NCBI GenBank assembly: GCA_024803745.1
Contig: JANJXV010000013.1
Location: forward strand, 36,168,501-36,232,500
Reading direction: 5' to 3'
DNA: 64,000 bases
From: Megascapheus bottae
Lineage: Eukaryota > Chordata > Mammalia > Rodentia > Geomyidae
Shown: positions 9,915 through 21,124 of the stretch, piece by piece
Position numbering within the stretch: position 1 is the stretch's first letter
Layout of the letters: each line of letters begins with the position of its first letter
Position numbers and translations under genes: made by a program
The notes under the pieces: generated by a model
Seen by the model: only the letters and a program-made list of their open reading frames with translations
The model's database searches: none
What the model was told of the DNA's origin: nothing

Positions 9915-10044
9915 AAATGACAGCAAGATAATTAAGAATGTCTCTAGTGTAGAAGCCCGTGAGACTTATAAGATTCCCCCCTCCCCCACTCAGAGAACAT
10001 ATTTGGCTTTTGTTGAAAGGCATTTGGGGTTGGAGGAATGGAAG

Positions 10045-10190
10045 CCAAAGTTGGTCAATAAATACTTGTGGAGCATGTCTGTGTGTCAGGCAGTATTCAG
10101 GACCTTGGCAGAGCCATGACTTAGACACACCAAATCCTTCCAGAAAGAACTGACAGTAGAAGAGAAGGAAATAGCAAGGGAGCAATTAAG
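10045..10190 (-). mobile_element. L2 3'-end fragment
   Basis: 'tcaataaatacttgtggagc' and 'tgtgtgtcaggcagtattca' match a reversed L2 end. Confidence 0.6.
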
Positions 10191-10249
10191 TAATAAGGCA
10201 TGTTACCACTGCAGTAAAAATCCACAGGGAATGGGCACAAGGTACAGGA

Positions 10250-10495
10250 AGCCAGAGGATCATGCCTGTAATTCTGTCTATGAGGAGACTGAGATCTGAG
10301 GATCATAGTTTTAAACCAGCCAGGGTAGAAAAGTCTATGAGATACTTACCTTCAATTGACTACCAAAAAAGATTAGCTGGTAGTGGAGATGTGGCTTAAG
10401 TGGTAGAGCACCAGCCTTGAGTGAAAAAGCTAAGGGACATCACCAAGGTCCTGAGTTCAAGTTCCACTACTAGCACAAAAATAAAATAACTAACG
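10250..10495 (+). mobile_element. Family II SINE
   Basis: Complete, moderately diverged: 'catgcctgtaattctgtcta', linker 'ttcaattgactaccaaaa', right monomer 'gatgtggcttaagtggtaga', 'cctgagttcaagttcc', A-rich tail. Confidence 0.88.
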
Positions 10496-10502
10496 CAACA
10501 AA

Positions 10503-10605
10503 AGAACTGGGATCATGGCTCCAGTATTACAGCACCTATATGGCAAGCAGAAGGCCTTGAGTTCAAACTCTAGCTATACCAAAACATTAAATAAAAATGA
10601 AAATA
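10503..10605 (+). mobile_element. Worn ID-like monomer
   Basis: 'catggctccagtattacagc', 'ggcaagcagaaggccttgag', 'ttcaaactct', A-rich tail. tRNA-like order retained but very diverged. Confidence 0.55.
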
Positions 10606-10779
10606 GCCATCCTTAGTAGATGTCTATTGGAACACACAGCTAATTCCTGTGACAGAACTAAGCAGTGCTCAGGATAAAACAGGAATCTTTCTTTTGGAGT
10701 TATCACTTTCCAACTGCCTCCTGTGTTATTGGTCATTTCCAAAAATGATTTCCATTAATTCCAACAGCAATCACTTTTG

Positions 10780-10890
10780 GGAAAAGTATTGTTTTTATTA
10801 TCACTTTATACACAAAGAAACAGAATCTCCAAGACATTAATAAAAAGCAAATGACCCCCAAAGCCTATGCTGTTAATCTCTGTGTGCTTC
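10780..10890 (-). mobile_element. MIR fragment
   Basis: Reverse MIR traces: 'ttattatcactttatacaca', 'aagaaacagaatctccaag'. Confidence 0.4.
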
Positions 10891-11478
10891 CTTATTATTG
10901 TAGTTCAAGTATCTCTGTTTTTTCAGCTTTGACCTTTGAGCTTTAAGTGTTAGAAGTGGGACTCTAAAAACAAATCAAAGTGTTTTCTGCTGAAACAAAA
11001 CACTTGGAACTGAGTTGCAAAGCTCCTAACATTAATACATTGGTCTACCCATTTATCCAAGCATCCCTCCATGCAGCCAAGTACCCATGGTTCCAAATGA
11101 CCTCAGCAAACTCTTTGAGGACAGTACAGGTACAGCCTATAAGTGGTAGGTGACGTAACAGAGAAATGTGTGAATAAAATCTGGATTGCTTTATACAGCC
11201 TTCCTCTTCCTGCATTATCCCCTTCACACTCTGGAGGCAACAGAAGATAATGGTAGTCCTACTGAGAAAACAAGCTCTTGACCACTTCCTCTAGTTATTA
11301 CTGCTCTTATTCATGTGTCATCAGTTTGTCTCCAGCCTCTACCCATATTGTTACCCTAGGAAGGCAAAGTATATTTCAGAAAATCACATGCAGACATGCC
11401 TCTGTTGTTCATTTGAATCAGTGGTACCCAGGAAAGCAGAAACAACCACAGGTATGATACAGCATAAGGAACATCAAA
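10891..11478. other. Unique sequence, no gene seen
   Basis: No repeat or exon recognised. Confidence 0.35.
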
Positions 11479-11490
11479 AGACTACATGAT

Positions 11491-11668
11491 GGCTGGTTAT
11501 GTGGCTTAATGGTAGAGTGCTTGCTTAGCATGCATGAAGCCCTAGATTCAAGTCCTCTGTTCCACATAAACAGAAAAGGCCAGAAATGGCTCTGTGGTAG
11601 AGTGCGAGCCTTGAGCAAAAGAAGCTCGGGGACAGTGCCCAGGCCCTGATTCAAGCCCTAGAACCGAC

Positions 11669-11700
<32 letters not shown>

Positions 11701-11706
11701 GAAAAA
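11491..11706 (+). mobile_element. Family I dimeric SINE
   Basis: Left monomer 'tatgtggcttaatggtagag', right monomer shortened ('aatggctctgtggtagag'), tail A19 then AAAG units. Imperfect flanks 'agactacatgat' and 'agaccacatggt' look like a target-site duplication. Confidence 0.9.
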
Positions 11707-11799
11707 GACCACATGGTTACCTTCCTTCTGGCAATCCACTTTGTCCTTAACCTCTAAGCTTTTCGTTGTTGTTTTAGTATTCTTTTCAGTTAATTTAAT

Positions 11800-12090
11800 T
11801 TCTTGTTATTATAAGGGTGATGAACAGAGAGATTACAATTACATGAGTCAAGTGATGCGTACATTTCCTTTCCTACAATTTCCTCGATTCCCTCACTTGC
11901 CCACTTCCTCCCTCCCATCTCCACCCATAAGTTGTCTAATTCACTTTCACCAGTGTCTAGTGAGCTTTACTGCTGCCCTTTTCCACCTTTTTTCCCTCAA
12001 GTTCTTTCCCTCTCCCTACCCTTTCAAAGCTATACATGTGAATATACCATACATAAAGAAATCACCAAAAAATAAGAATTATTAAAAAAA
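11800..12090 (-). mobile_element. Unnamed retroposon 3' module, long reverse copy
   Basis: Reverse copy of the module at 45930-46105. Shared blocks include 'ttacaattacatgagtcaag' and 'catctccacccataagttgt', the latter nearly identical to the reverse complement at about 45969. A pyrimidine-rich centre follows. Confidence 0.65.
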
Positions 12091-12109
12091 TAAAGAGAGA
12101 TTGGAGTTC

Positions 12110-12190
12110 GTATATGTATTATGCTGTTTACATATTATGTTATATATATTATATCCTATATATTATTTTATATAATTATGTCTTTTCCAT
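12110..12190. repeat. AT-rich low-complexity stretch
   Basis: TATAT-rich, no unit long enough to call a satellite. Confidence 0.7.
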
Positions 12191-12277
12191 TTTTTAACAG
12201 CTATCAGGTCAAGATTTTCTTTTATCCGCACAAAGTGTCCAGTATGGAAGAGGATTTCTCATAAGAGAGAATAAAAG

Positions 12278-12488
12278 GGGGCCAGAAGTTTGGCCTAGTG
12301 GTAGAGTGCTTGCCTAGCATGCACGAAGACCTGGGTTCGATTCCTCAGTACCACATACATAGCAAAAAGCCAGAAGTGGTGCTGTGGCTCAAGTGGTAGA
12401 GCCCTAGCCTTGAGAAAATCCAGGGACAGTGCTCAGGCCCTGAGCCCAAGCCCAGAACTGGCAAAAAAAAAGAGAGAGAGAGAGAGAA
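12278..12488 (+). mobile_element. Family I dimeric SINE with perfect target-site duplication
   Basis: Both monomers complete ('tttggcctagtggtagagtg'; 'gctgtggctcaagtggtaga'), tail A9 grown into (GA)n. Flanked by 'agagaataaaag' at 12266-12277 and 12489-12500. Confidence 0.96.
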
Positions 12489-12500
12489 AGAGAATAAAAG

Positions 12501-13575
12501 ATGGTGACATTTGTTAAGCTAAGAACACACCAAAATGAGACAATTGTCAGGAGGACTAGCAATATTAGAAAGAGACAGGTTTGTTGATCCTGTAATCCCT
12601 TCCTTCTGGCCTTGGACAACTGAAGCAGAGGGATCAAACTAAAAGATCAAGCAGGTAAAGGACATGGCAAGAGCTACTCCTTGATGGTTTGATGGATGAT
12701 GAGCTAGAGTGCAGTGCCTACTGCGCAGCTCCAAGACGTCAGTGCCACAGGAAATCCAGACGTCTTCTTGGCTTTTTAAGATTGTCCATGAATTCTGAGT
12801 GCATGCAAACATCTCCTAATTTGTACACATTACCTACGAAGCCAGGCTTCTTGAACATAATACAGGTAAATGAAATGAGGTGTTAGGAAAAATACTTATT
12901 CCTTTCTTTGATGATTTCTCATGAAAAGAAACGTCTGTAAGTGTAACACTTCTGGCCTCTCAACTCTTCACTCATCCTTAGGTTTGGCAGGTCACAGGGA
13001 GAAATGGGAATCCATACAGAGGGCTTTCTTCTGACCTTTGGAGGTTACCTGTATCCCAAGGCACAAGTTCTGCCCCACTGATAACATCCTGCCTACTCTA
13101 GTATGAGTTAAGTCTACCCAGATCTAAGATTCTGCATTAAGAATACTATTTGTTTACTACTCTAAGCCACATTTTCCAATATCTACTTTCTCACTAAGGT
13201 GAACCATTACTTCCTTCTGCTTGCTTGGTTGTCTTGGTTTTGAGTTGGTTCACAACTCAGGCAGAGAAAAGGTGCTCTATGGTCTACCTCAAGACTCCAA
13301 TAGTTAGCATTGGTTACATGTCATAAACTTGCTCCCTGTGACTATAAATTGAATTTTAGATGCTTGTTCAGGGCTGGCTATTCCTCCGTCACAATGAAAA
13401 CAGGAGTCATGCTGAGAATCTTGAGAACCGCTGCAATTTCTAGAGTGGTGTTTGGACACATGGGGAAGAGATGTAAAGGACTGAGGAAAGAGAGAGAAAA
13501 GAGAGAGGAGATCCAGGAAGAAGGACACCTGGATACCCATCAGAGAGGCAGATTATTTGGATCAAAAGGTTGTTT
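12501..13575. other. Unique sequence, no gene seen
   Basis: About 1 kb without a recognised retroposon. Open frames of 65-105 codons lack recognisable content; the longest (13310-13627) runs into the next SINE. Confidence 0.35.
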
Positions 13576-13802
13576 GGGCCAGGCACCAGTGGCTCACACC
13601 TGTAATCTCAGCTACTCAGAAGTCTGAGATCTAAGATTCAAAGCCAGCCTGGGCAGGAAAGTCTGTGAGATTCTTTTTTTTTTTTTCCAGTTGACCACCA
13701 AAAGCAGGAGCGGTAGGATACTTACCTATGAGTGACAAAGCTAAAGGACAGCACCCTGTTCAAGCCCTGAGTTCAAATTATAATCCTGGCAATGGTGTGC
13801 GT
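13576..13802 (+). mobile_element. Family II SINE with (CA)n tail
   Basis: 'gccaggcaccagtggctcac', 'tctgtgagattc', an expanded T-run inside the linker, 'gagttcaaattataatcctg'. The tail is a (CA)n tract at 13803-13828. Confidence 0.88.
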
Positions 13803-13828
13803 GCACACACACACACACACACACACAG
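13803..13828 (+). repeat. (CA)n microsatellite
   Basis: Perfect dinucleotide tract at the SINE 3' end. Confidence 0.95.
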
Positions 13829-14360
13829 CCCCAAAAAGGAAAGAGAGAAAAATTATTCCATGGGAAAAGTTTGTACATTCTTTCTTCCTTCTTTTTTTGG
13901 TGTGTGTGTGGGTGGGGGGGGGGTTCATGGGCCTTGAACTCTGGGCAGCACCATTTCCTATTTTGTGTGTTCTTACAGGAGGAATTATGTTTATCTTCTA
14001 AACTTCATACATATTTGGGGTTGCCTAATAATGCTATTTCCTTTCAAGTAATTGTCTATACCTATGCATCCATCCTAAAGGTAACATAACCATGGTAATA
14101 TCTTTCATACCCGCTTCCAAAGACTGAAGTGTCAGATGAGTTATCTTTAGAGAATCTGATCATAAAACCCTGTAATCTGTATCATCAATAATACAACTCT
14201 AGATGCCAAGAAAAGCCAAACTCACTCACTCTGAAACCCACTTTCCAAAACCCCAGAGCCCTAAAATCAGATGTTCTTTCCTTGAAGATGATATAACTGC
14301 AACTGGGAACAAGAGAAACTAATACCTAAAACAAATGTTAAATAGCCAACTAAACCATTT
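13829..14360. other. Unique sequence with G-rich tract
   Basis: Contains a (TG)n/(G)n stretch at 13900-13923. No gene recognised. Confidence 0.35.
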
Positions 14361-14440
14361 TGAGACTCATTTTTTGAACATTTACTATGTGCCTGTCACA
14401 GGGGTCTGAGAACCAGTACTGCAAAATTAAGTAAGTCCCC
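14361..14440 (-). mobile_element. L2 3'-end fragment
   Basis: 'gaacatttactatgtgcctg' followed by 'tctgagaaccagtactgcaa' resembles reversed L2. Confidence 0.55.
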
Positions 14441-15005
14441 TAAACAAAGAGCGCTTCCAAGGGTGGCAATTTCCGGCAATTCACTGTGCTATGTTTTTGT
14501 TTTGTCTTATTTTAACTGAAAGTATATTTTAAAGAATGTTTTGAGAATTATAGTGTTACCAGAAAATGTTTTGTTTCACTTCCTTTAGCTGTTATTTTAT
14601 GACAGCACTGACCTTCTGACCAAAAGCAGAATTCTGGCCTTTCTAAATATCCCATATTGGCTGGGCTTAATGGGTTTTCAAAATAAATGGATTGGATTTC
14701 TAGACCTGTCAAAATATTGAGCACAAGGGCTTTTTGAACTTGAGAGGCTCGCTCTGAGTGCAGATTCAGTGTCCACCCATTTGAGTAGGAGAGCAGAGGG
14801 CCAGCTTATCAGCAACCCGTTATTTTTTATGGAAGCAGAGGTGACCAGAACAAAGAAATGAACTCAAGAGAGGTCAGAGCAACTTAAACATGGTGTCACC
14901 CAGGGCAATCATGGCATCAGAAGCCCTGGACTTTCTCAGAAAGGAATTTTTACAGAAATTTAGCTTAGACATGGACCTACCACCTGAGAATAGAGGAAAG
15001 CCAGA
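14441..15005. other. Unique sequence, no gene seen
   Basis: No exon or retroposon recognised. Confidence 0.35.
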
Positions 15006-15095
15006 AGGCTTCAGTTTTCCCATCTATGAAATGGGGCTGATGACAATACCCACCTCACGAAGCAGTAAACATGATCAATATAACAACTGAGTAAA
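15006..15095 (+). mobile_element. MIR fragment
   Basis: 'cttcagttttcccatctatg' then 'aaatggggctgatgacaata' is a clear MIR core in + orientation. Confidence 0.65.
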
Positions 15096-15219
15096 GAAAT
15101 TCCTTCCTCAAATGCATGCCCAAATCAGCTTCTCTTGACAGGTCTGCCTGCATGCTTCATGGTCATATCTAGCCTCTCTGAAAGGTGCTTTGCATAGTAA
15201 GAAATGCCAAAACAAGAAA
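15096..15219. other. Unique sequence
   Basis: Nothing recognisable. Confidence 0.3.
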
Positions 15220-15440
15220 AATATATATATATATATATATTTGTCGGTCATGGGACTTGAATTCTGGGCCTGGGCATCATCCCTGAGCTCTTCAAGTCAA
15301 GGCCACTGCCCTACTCCTTGAGCCACAGTGCCACAGCAGAAATAAAAGTCTCACAGTCTTTAGCTGGCTTAGAACCGTGATCCGCAGAGCTAAGTCTCCT
15401 GAGTATCTAGGATTACAGGTGTGAGCCACCATGCCCGGCT
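15220..15440 (-). mobile_element. Family II SINE with (AT)n tail
   Basis: (AT)n at 15220-15241, then reversed right monomer ('tgagctcttcaagtcaagg'), a shortened linker and the 7SL-like half ending 'gagccaccatgcccggct'. Confidence 0.88.
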
Positions 15441-15470
15441 AAATATTTTATATTTTAATAACTGAATCCC

Positions 15471-15557
15471 ATCTTCCTTCCTTCCTTCCTTCCTTCCTTC
15501 CTTCCTTCCTTCCTTCCTTCCTTTCTTTCTCTCTTTCTTTCATTCTTTCTTTCTTTC
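15471..15557 (-). repeat. (GGAA)n/(GAAA)n microsatellite
   Basis: CTTC/CTTT units on the + strand, directly at the tail of the next reverse SINE. Confidence 0.95.
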
Positions 15558-15776
15558 TAGTGGTTGTGGGGCTTGAACTCAGAGTACTGTCAACTCTTTT
15601 GCTCAAGGCTAATGCTCTACCACTTTGAGCCACAGATCCACTTCTGGTTTGCGAGTGATTAATTGGAGATAAGAGTTCACGAGGACTTTCCTGCCCAGGC
15701 TGGCTCCAAACCACAAGCCACAGATCTCAGCCTTCTGAGTAGCTAGGATTACAGGCGTGAGCCAGCAGCACCGGCT
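15558..15776 (-). mobile_element. Family II SINE
   Basis: 'ggggcttgaactcagagtac', linker 'gtgattaattggagataaga', 7SL-like 'gagtagctaggattacaggc'. Complete apart from a small loss in the right monomer. Confidence 0.9.
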
Positions 15777-16136
15777 CCATCACTGTTTCTATGGCCGTAT
15801 CCTAGACCTCATTAGTGAGGCTGCTGGGAAAGATCCTGTGCCCCCACCCCAAGACCCTGCTCTCTACTGTGCATGTGAGGGCTTCAGGAATATTCCATTT
15901 TTTCCTTGGACCTTCTCCCACTATCTTACACACTATAAACCTTTGAAAGCATTTGTCCTAAAGCATGGTGAAAGAAGAGAGGATCCTTGGAAACATTCAT
16001 AGCATCGGAGGGGAGGGAGTCTCCTTTCAGAAAGGGTTTTATTGCACAATCGGCAAAGAAAAAAACAACTCTTCCTAATATATGTTTTCCCCAAATGCCA
16101 CAGGAATTAGCCTTCTGTGCTACCTGTTCTAAATAA
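15777..16136. other. Unique sequence, no gene seen
   Basis: An 81-codon + frame (15757-16002) begins inside the SINE and has no recognisable content. Confidence 0.35.
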
Positions 16137-16193
<57 letters not shown>

Positions 16194-16240
16194 TGTGTGT
16201 GTGTGTGTGTGTGTGTGTATGTTGTGTGTGTGTATGTGTT
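16137..16240. repeat. (TG)n microsatellite, interrupted
   Basis: About 100 bp of TG with interruptions (CTGTC near 16190, ATGT near 16220). It encodes only Cys-Val dipeptides in the open frames that cross it. Confidence 0.95.
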
Positions 16241-16412
16241 AGTATTCAGGGCCTGGGCACTGGTCCCTTGGCTTTTTTACTCAAGACTAGTGCTCTACCA
16301 CTTGGAGATAAGAGCCTCACAGACTTTCCTGCCTGGACTGGCTTCAAACCATGATCCTTAGCTCTTAGCCTCCTGGTAGCTAGGATTACAGGAATGAGTC
16401 GTCAGGGCCCTG
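16241..16412 (-). mobile_element. Family II SINE, internally deleted
   Basis: Reverse copy: right monomer 'tactcaagactagtgctcta' joined to 'ggagataagagcctcacaga', missing part of the linker. Its tail is the TG tract. Confidence 0.85.
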
Positions 16413-17099
16413 CTCACTGCTCTGAATTTATTATGGGAGCCAGTTATACTAAGAGTAAGTAGTTTGTTGGAAGGGACTCCACACTGCTCTTCTACACCTT
16501 CCTACAAGGTGGGGGCTCCTACCAAGGTCAGCCTAAAGCCTCCTCCAAGGAGGATGAAGACCTAGATTAGGGGGTAGCAAGGAGGATAGAAACAGAAAGA
16601 AGGGAGCGAGGAAGGGAGCCAATTCTAAACCCCATCTGGCTGCAACAGACACTGGCAAAATGGGTTTGGGGAACCACAAGCATGTACCACAAGGAGGCAC
16701 ATGGGAATCTCATTCAGACTACACTGTGTAGGAGGTGTAAGAACCCAGTGGGATAATTCCACAGTTCCATCCTGCTGGTGTTAGGTCCTAGCAGATCATT
16801 AAATGAACATCAAGAATTGTCCCAGGTGTTGGGAATTATAGGATAGACGGGTTTCCCAGCCAGGAAGTGAAATAAATCATGAACCGAATGCTCACAGACA
16901 AAGGGAAGCGCCTATCAGCTCTGGGCCAGTTAACAACCTGGGAGCTACAATGACATAAAGCAGAGAGGGTTGACGTTGCCAGTTTATATGCTTCTGTCTC
17001 GCTGTTCCTGTGAATTGTGAGCCAGGGAGCAATGTGAGAAGCATATTGAGCTAGAAAAGGATAGTCCACAGTGCTCCCAAGTTTGTCTTCTTTTTATTC
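16413..17099. other. Unique sequence, no gene seen
   Basis: A 77-codon reverse frame (16836-17069) has no recognisable content. Confidence 0.35.
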
Positions 17100-17330
17100 T
17101 TTATTATCTCCCTCACCTTGACCTTCACCATCAACATGGTTATCATCATTATCGATCATTTTTATCATCATACCTTGTGTGCAACAGCCTCCCAGTTTAT
17201 AGAGAACCTCTTCATCCACGATGACAATTTGATCATCACAGTAACTCTTCAGGGGAAAGGCAGTGCCAATAGCCCCATTTTCCCAAAGTGTAAACCAAGG
17301 CTAGCAAATGGCTAGTCCCTAAGGCCAAAC
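17100..17330 (-). mobile_element. MIR fragment, long
   Basis: Reverse MIR: 'tatagagaacctcttcatcc', 'gatcatcacagtaactcttc', 'ccattttcccaaagtgtaaa'. There is a degraded ATC-rich region at its start. Confidence 0.55.
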
Positions 17331-17647
17331 ACCAGTTCAAGGCATTGGTAAGTGCCACTAATTTGTTTGTGGCACTAAACATGCATTCTGAGAATATGAA
17401 AATATTTAACAATTGATGAAAGCCTGGGTACTGACCAGTCAGCATGTGGCCCTCTTGTCATAACCTCAGTTTCTTCCAGATGTTTGACCTGATGCCATTA
17501 CCCTGAACCCTTCAATAGTGAATCCAACTTTCTCAACCATTTCACATAAGTTTTTCAACCCAAATAAGGTTTTAAGACAAGGTACTGAGATGACACATTC
17601 TAATAAGTGCAAGATGAAACACTAAGACAGATTGTTGTAATAAAAAC

Positions 17648-17807
17648 GGGGCCAGGTGCCAGTAGCCTAGCTACTCAGGAGTCTGAGATCTGAGGATCAA
17701 AGTTGGAAGGCAGCTCAAGCAGGGAAATGCATGAGACACGTATCACTAAATGGAGCTGTGGCTCAAGTGGTAGAACACCAGTGTGGAGCAAAAAAAATCT
17801 AAGGGAC
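17648..17807 (+). mobile_element. Family II SINE 'A', 5' part (split by later insertions)
   Basis: 'ggccaggtgccagtagccta' through 'gctgtggctcaagtggtaga' to 'ctaagggacag'. The missing end of the right monomer reappears at about 18296-18350. Confidence 0.85.
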
Positions 17808-18041
17808 AGAACAGGCACCAGTGGTTCTCACCTGTAACTTTAGCTACTCGGGAGGATTATAGTTTGAAACCAGCCTAGGCAGGAAAGTCTATGAGACACT
17901 TATCTCTAACTACTGAAGAAACCTGACATGGAGCTATAGCTCAAGTAGTAAAGCACTGGCCTTGAACACAAAAGGTCAGGGACACTACTCAAGTCCTAAA
18001 TTCAGGCCCAATAACTGGCACAAAATTAAAAAAAAAAAACT
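17808..18041 (+). mobile_element. Family II SINE 'B', inserted in A
   Basis: Complete copy: 'aggcaccagtggttctcacc', 'acttatctctaactactgaa', 'agctatagctcaagtagtaa', A11 tail. Confidence 0.88.
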
Positions 18042-18295
18042 TTAGCTGAGCATGATGGCTTACACCTGAAATCCTAGCTTACTCAGGAGGCTGAGATCTG
18101 AGGATCACAGTTCAAAGCCAGCCCGTGCACTGAAGTCTGTGAGACTCTCATCTCCAATTAATCACTATAAAACTGGAAGTGGTGCTATGGTTCAAAGGGT
18201 GGGGGCATAGCCTCGAGCTGAAAAGCTCAGGGACAGTGCCCAGGCCCAGAAAAAAAGGAAATAAATAAAAATTAAATTAAATTTAAAAATGTAAA
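18042..18295 (+). mobile_element. Family II SINE 'C', head-to-tail with B
   Basis: 'tgagcatgatggcttacacc', 'ctccaattaatcactataaa', right monomer ending early at 'cccaggcccag', then an A/T-rich tail. Confidence 0.88.
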
Positions 18296-18350
18296 CTAAA
18301 AGATAATGTCTCAGGACTTAAATTGAAGCTCTATACCAGCACAAAAAGGA
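18296..18350 (+). mobile_element. 3' remainder of SINE A
   Basis: 'ctaaaagataatgtctcagg' and 'acttaaattgaagctctata' then 'ccagcacaaaaagg' supply the B-box side missing from copy A. Confidence 0.65.
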
Positions 18351-18779
18351 GATGGGCTTTCCATCTCATCACCCCTGAAGATCTTGAGTCCAAGACATAG
18401 GAAAGGAGGATGGTGGCGAGGGGCATAAGCCAGCTCTGACATGGGTCTGTGGAACAGCACAAAGTCACCACTCTTCAGCATAGCTAGGCTCAGTTTACAC
18501 CAAGCTCTAAGTGTATATCCCAAGAGAAGTATAGGTTTTTGGGCAGGAGAAAAGGCCAGGAATCCAGGGAAAGGTGAAAATGGGATTGGGCAGGAGCCAG
18601 GTGGGAAGGAAATGAGAAGCCCATTTCCCACTGGGAAGTCAGAATCTCCTATTGCTTCTCCTAGCATTTGGCAAGTAGACCTCTTGGCCTTGATACAAAG
18701 ATGTAGCAGGCAGACAGAGTTTTCCTCAAAAGTAACAGAAAAATGTACATGTTATTTATGCCTTCAAAATGGCTGGGAA
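18351..18779. other. Unique sequence, no gene seen
   Basis: A 118-codon reverse frame (18311-18667) and a 163-codon + frame (18441-18932) overlap. The second runs into an ID monomer. No recognisable domain or good splice boundary, so probably chance. Confidence 0.35.
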
Positions 18780-18885
18780 AAGGCTAGAGGTGTGGCTCAA
18801 GTGGTAGAGCACCTGCCTTGCAAATACAAGGCTCTTAGTTCAAACCTCAGGTTGGGAGGGAGGGAGGACAAAAGAGAAATGAATT
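18780..18885 (+). mobile_element. Free ID/tRNA-like monomer
   Basis: 'gtgtggctcaagtggtagag', 'cacctgccttgcaaatacaa', 'gttcaaacc', then GGGA-rich tail. Confidence 0.8.
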
Positions 18886-19250
18886 CACTTCTCACTTTCT
18901 CAGAAACCACCACTCTCCCTTTTTCCCATTAAATTTATCCTGTTTTATACTTTATTTTTATCAATTCTTCCTATGTTTTAGTCTTTGAAGAGAATCTCAT
19001 TTCAAAAATAATGCATATTCACAGTCAGAAAAAAAGTAATATAGACAAAAGAAAAAATTTAAATCACCTATAATTTCCCTATCTGAAAATCAGGATTTAC
19101 TGTCTATATAGACATTCTTTAGGACTTTGTCCCATGCACAAAATTATCACATGGAAAATTGTAATGATGATGATTTACAAAAATTTAGCTATTTTACACC
19201 TAATGTTTCATCTAGCTACTGTTCTTTTTAAATAGCTACTATTCTTGAAG
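18886..19250. other. AT-rich sequence, possible very old repeat
   Basis: 'aaatcacctataatttccct' recalls a widespread ancient mammalian repeat, but no assignment is safe. No gene seen. Confidence 0.3.
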
Positions 19251-20099
19251 TTTAGGATCATTATCTTTCCTCTGACAAAGCAGACTTAATACTAGGAATC
19301 TGAAAATATTTTATTGCATGGATATCTTGTTGATATCATAAAATCAGAGGCAGAATGATATTTATTAGAAGCATCCAAGCCCAGGGCTCAGAAACAAATT
19401 GCTTGTGCCTGAGCAGTATTCTATGTTTTCAAAGTGGCCAGGTAAAATGCAAAGCCCAGTGGACTCATATATCACTACTCCATAAACAAAAATAGCAATA
19501 CCTGATTTATATCTTCATATTTTCTGCCTTGTTCTTGCAGAAAAGTTGGTAAAGGCTGATTAGACTGTTACACCTACTTTTTTTTAGAAGATGAAAGATA
19601 GGAGAAAATATTACCACAATGAAAGGAAGAGAAAGCCCAAAGGAAAAATCTGTTTTTTTTTAAAAAAATCAGGAACTTGTCAGTGTGATACACAGCTCTG
19701 AAGATTAGAACAAAGCAAAATAAACGTGTGACTTATTTCCTGGATCAAAAGTTCCAATCATCTTTTAGGCTCACTCCTTAGATGTTTTGATATCTATAAA
19801 TGATAAGCAAGGTACCAAACTGGAAAGAAAATTCTAAAACGAGAGGCTTTGGGGTGAAATGGTCTCCAGAACATTTCTGGCTAAGTCTTTCTCAAAAGAA
19901 TTTCTATCAGTAGGTGGGTAGGGAAAGACCAGAGCTTAACATTAAGATGAAGGTGTGTTCTTTTTCTATGATGATAATCCTATGAATCGATAGGAAGCAC
20001 AAATGCAAGCAGAGATATGTCACTAAGCAAAGTGCTCCAGCTTCTTCACTTCAACAGAGTTCCACAGGACTTTAATGAAAACTTAGAATTATTCATTTT
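19251..20099. other. SINE-free unique AT-rich block
   Basis: About 850 bp with no retroposon, exon or long open frame. Its lack of insertions in this SINE-dense window could mean constraint or chance. Confidence 0.4.
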
Positions 20100-20312
20100 A
20101 TTTTGTGTCCATACTGGAGCTCAAACTCTGTCCTGGTCTTGCTTAGCTTTATTTACTCAAGTCTGTGGCTCTACCACTTGAGCTACACCTCCACTGGTTA
20201 ATTGGAGATAAGTTTCTTAGATTTGTCTGACCAGGCTAACTTCTAACTTTGACCCTCAGCTCTCAGTCTCCTGAGTTGCTAAGATTACAAATATGAACTG
20301 CTGGAGCCTGGC
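20100..20312 (-). mobile_element. Family II SINE, old
   Basis: Diverged reverse copy: 'cactggttaattggagataa', 'ctgagttgctaagattacaa', 'ctggagcctggc'. Confidence 0.8.
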
Positions 20313-20474
20313 AATACATGAGATGATTATATGATTACTTCTCATAGACGTTTTATACCCACTAAAAGTTCGTGGTTAGAGAAATCTATTGCATGCCATG
20401 GGATTAGAACTCTTTCTCAGTACACTTACTTGAAGTTTATATCTTAAGCATAACATATTTAAGCCTTATTGAGT

Positions 20475-20716
20475 TTTTTTTTGTTGTTGTTGTTGTTTGT
20501 GTGTTATTGTTGTTTATGTTAATTGTGGGGCTTGAACTCTGGGCCTGGGCACTGTCCCTAAGCTCTTGAGCCACAGCGCCACTTCCAGTTTTCTGGTGAT
20601 TAATTGGAAATAAGAGTCTCACAGACTTTCATGACGCTGCTGGCTTTGAACTGCGATCCTCAGATCTCAGCCTCCTGAGTAGCTAGGATTACAGGCGTGA
20701 GCTACTGGGCCTGGCC
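20475..20716 (-). mobile_element. Family II SINE
   Basis: TTG-rich tail (20475-20520), 'ggggcttgaactctgggcct', 'gtgattaattggaaataaga', 'gagtagctaggattacaggc'. Confidence 0.92.
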
Positions 20717-20873
20717 CATGCTTAAGATCAACCATGCTGAAGATCAGTGCTAATGATCAACCCCCTAGTGTTTATTGGGATTTGATGACCCAGAACTCAG
20801 CAGATCACACTGTGTATTAGGAAAGAGATTTGGTTCTTAAAGCATCTACATCTTCATACAAAAGCTCAAGAAG

Positions 20874-21124
20874 AGCTGGGCACCACTGGCTCACATCTAT
20901 AATCTTGCTGCTCAAGAGGCTGAGATCTGATGATCATGGATCAAAGCCAGCCTGGTCAGGAAAGTCTGTGAGACTCTTATCTCCAGTTAGCCACCAGAAA
21001 AAAGGAAGTACCACCGAGGTTCAGAGTGGTAGAGAGCTAGAAAGAGCTCAGAGACAGTGTCCAGGTCCTGAGTTCAAGCCCCACAACTGACAAATAAGTA
21101 AATAAGTAAGTAAATAAATAAATA
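20874..21124 (+). mobile_element. Family II SINE
   Basis: 'gagctgggcaccactggctc', 'ctccagttagccaccag', right monomer with small deletions, 'ctgagttcaagccccacaac', tail of AAAT/AAGT units. Confidence 0.92.

Noticed and set aside
16136..16361. Cys-Val repeat open frames
   Set aside because: Translations of (TG)n; same at 23734, 36989, 37821, 44105 and 44589.
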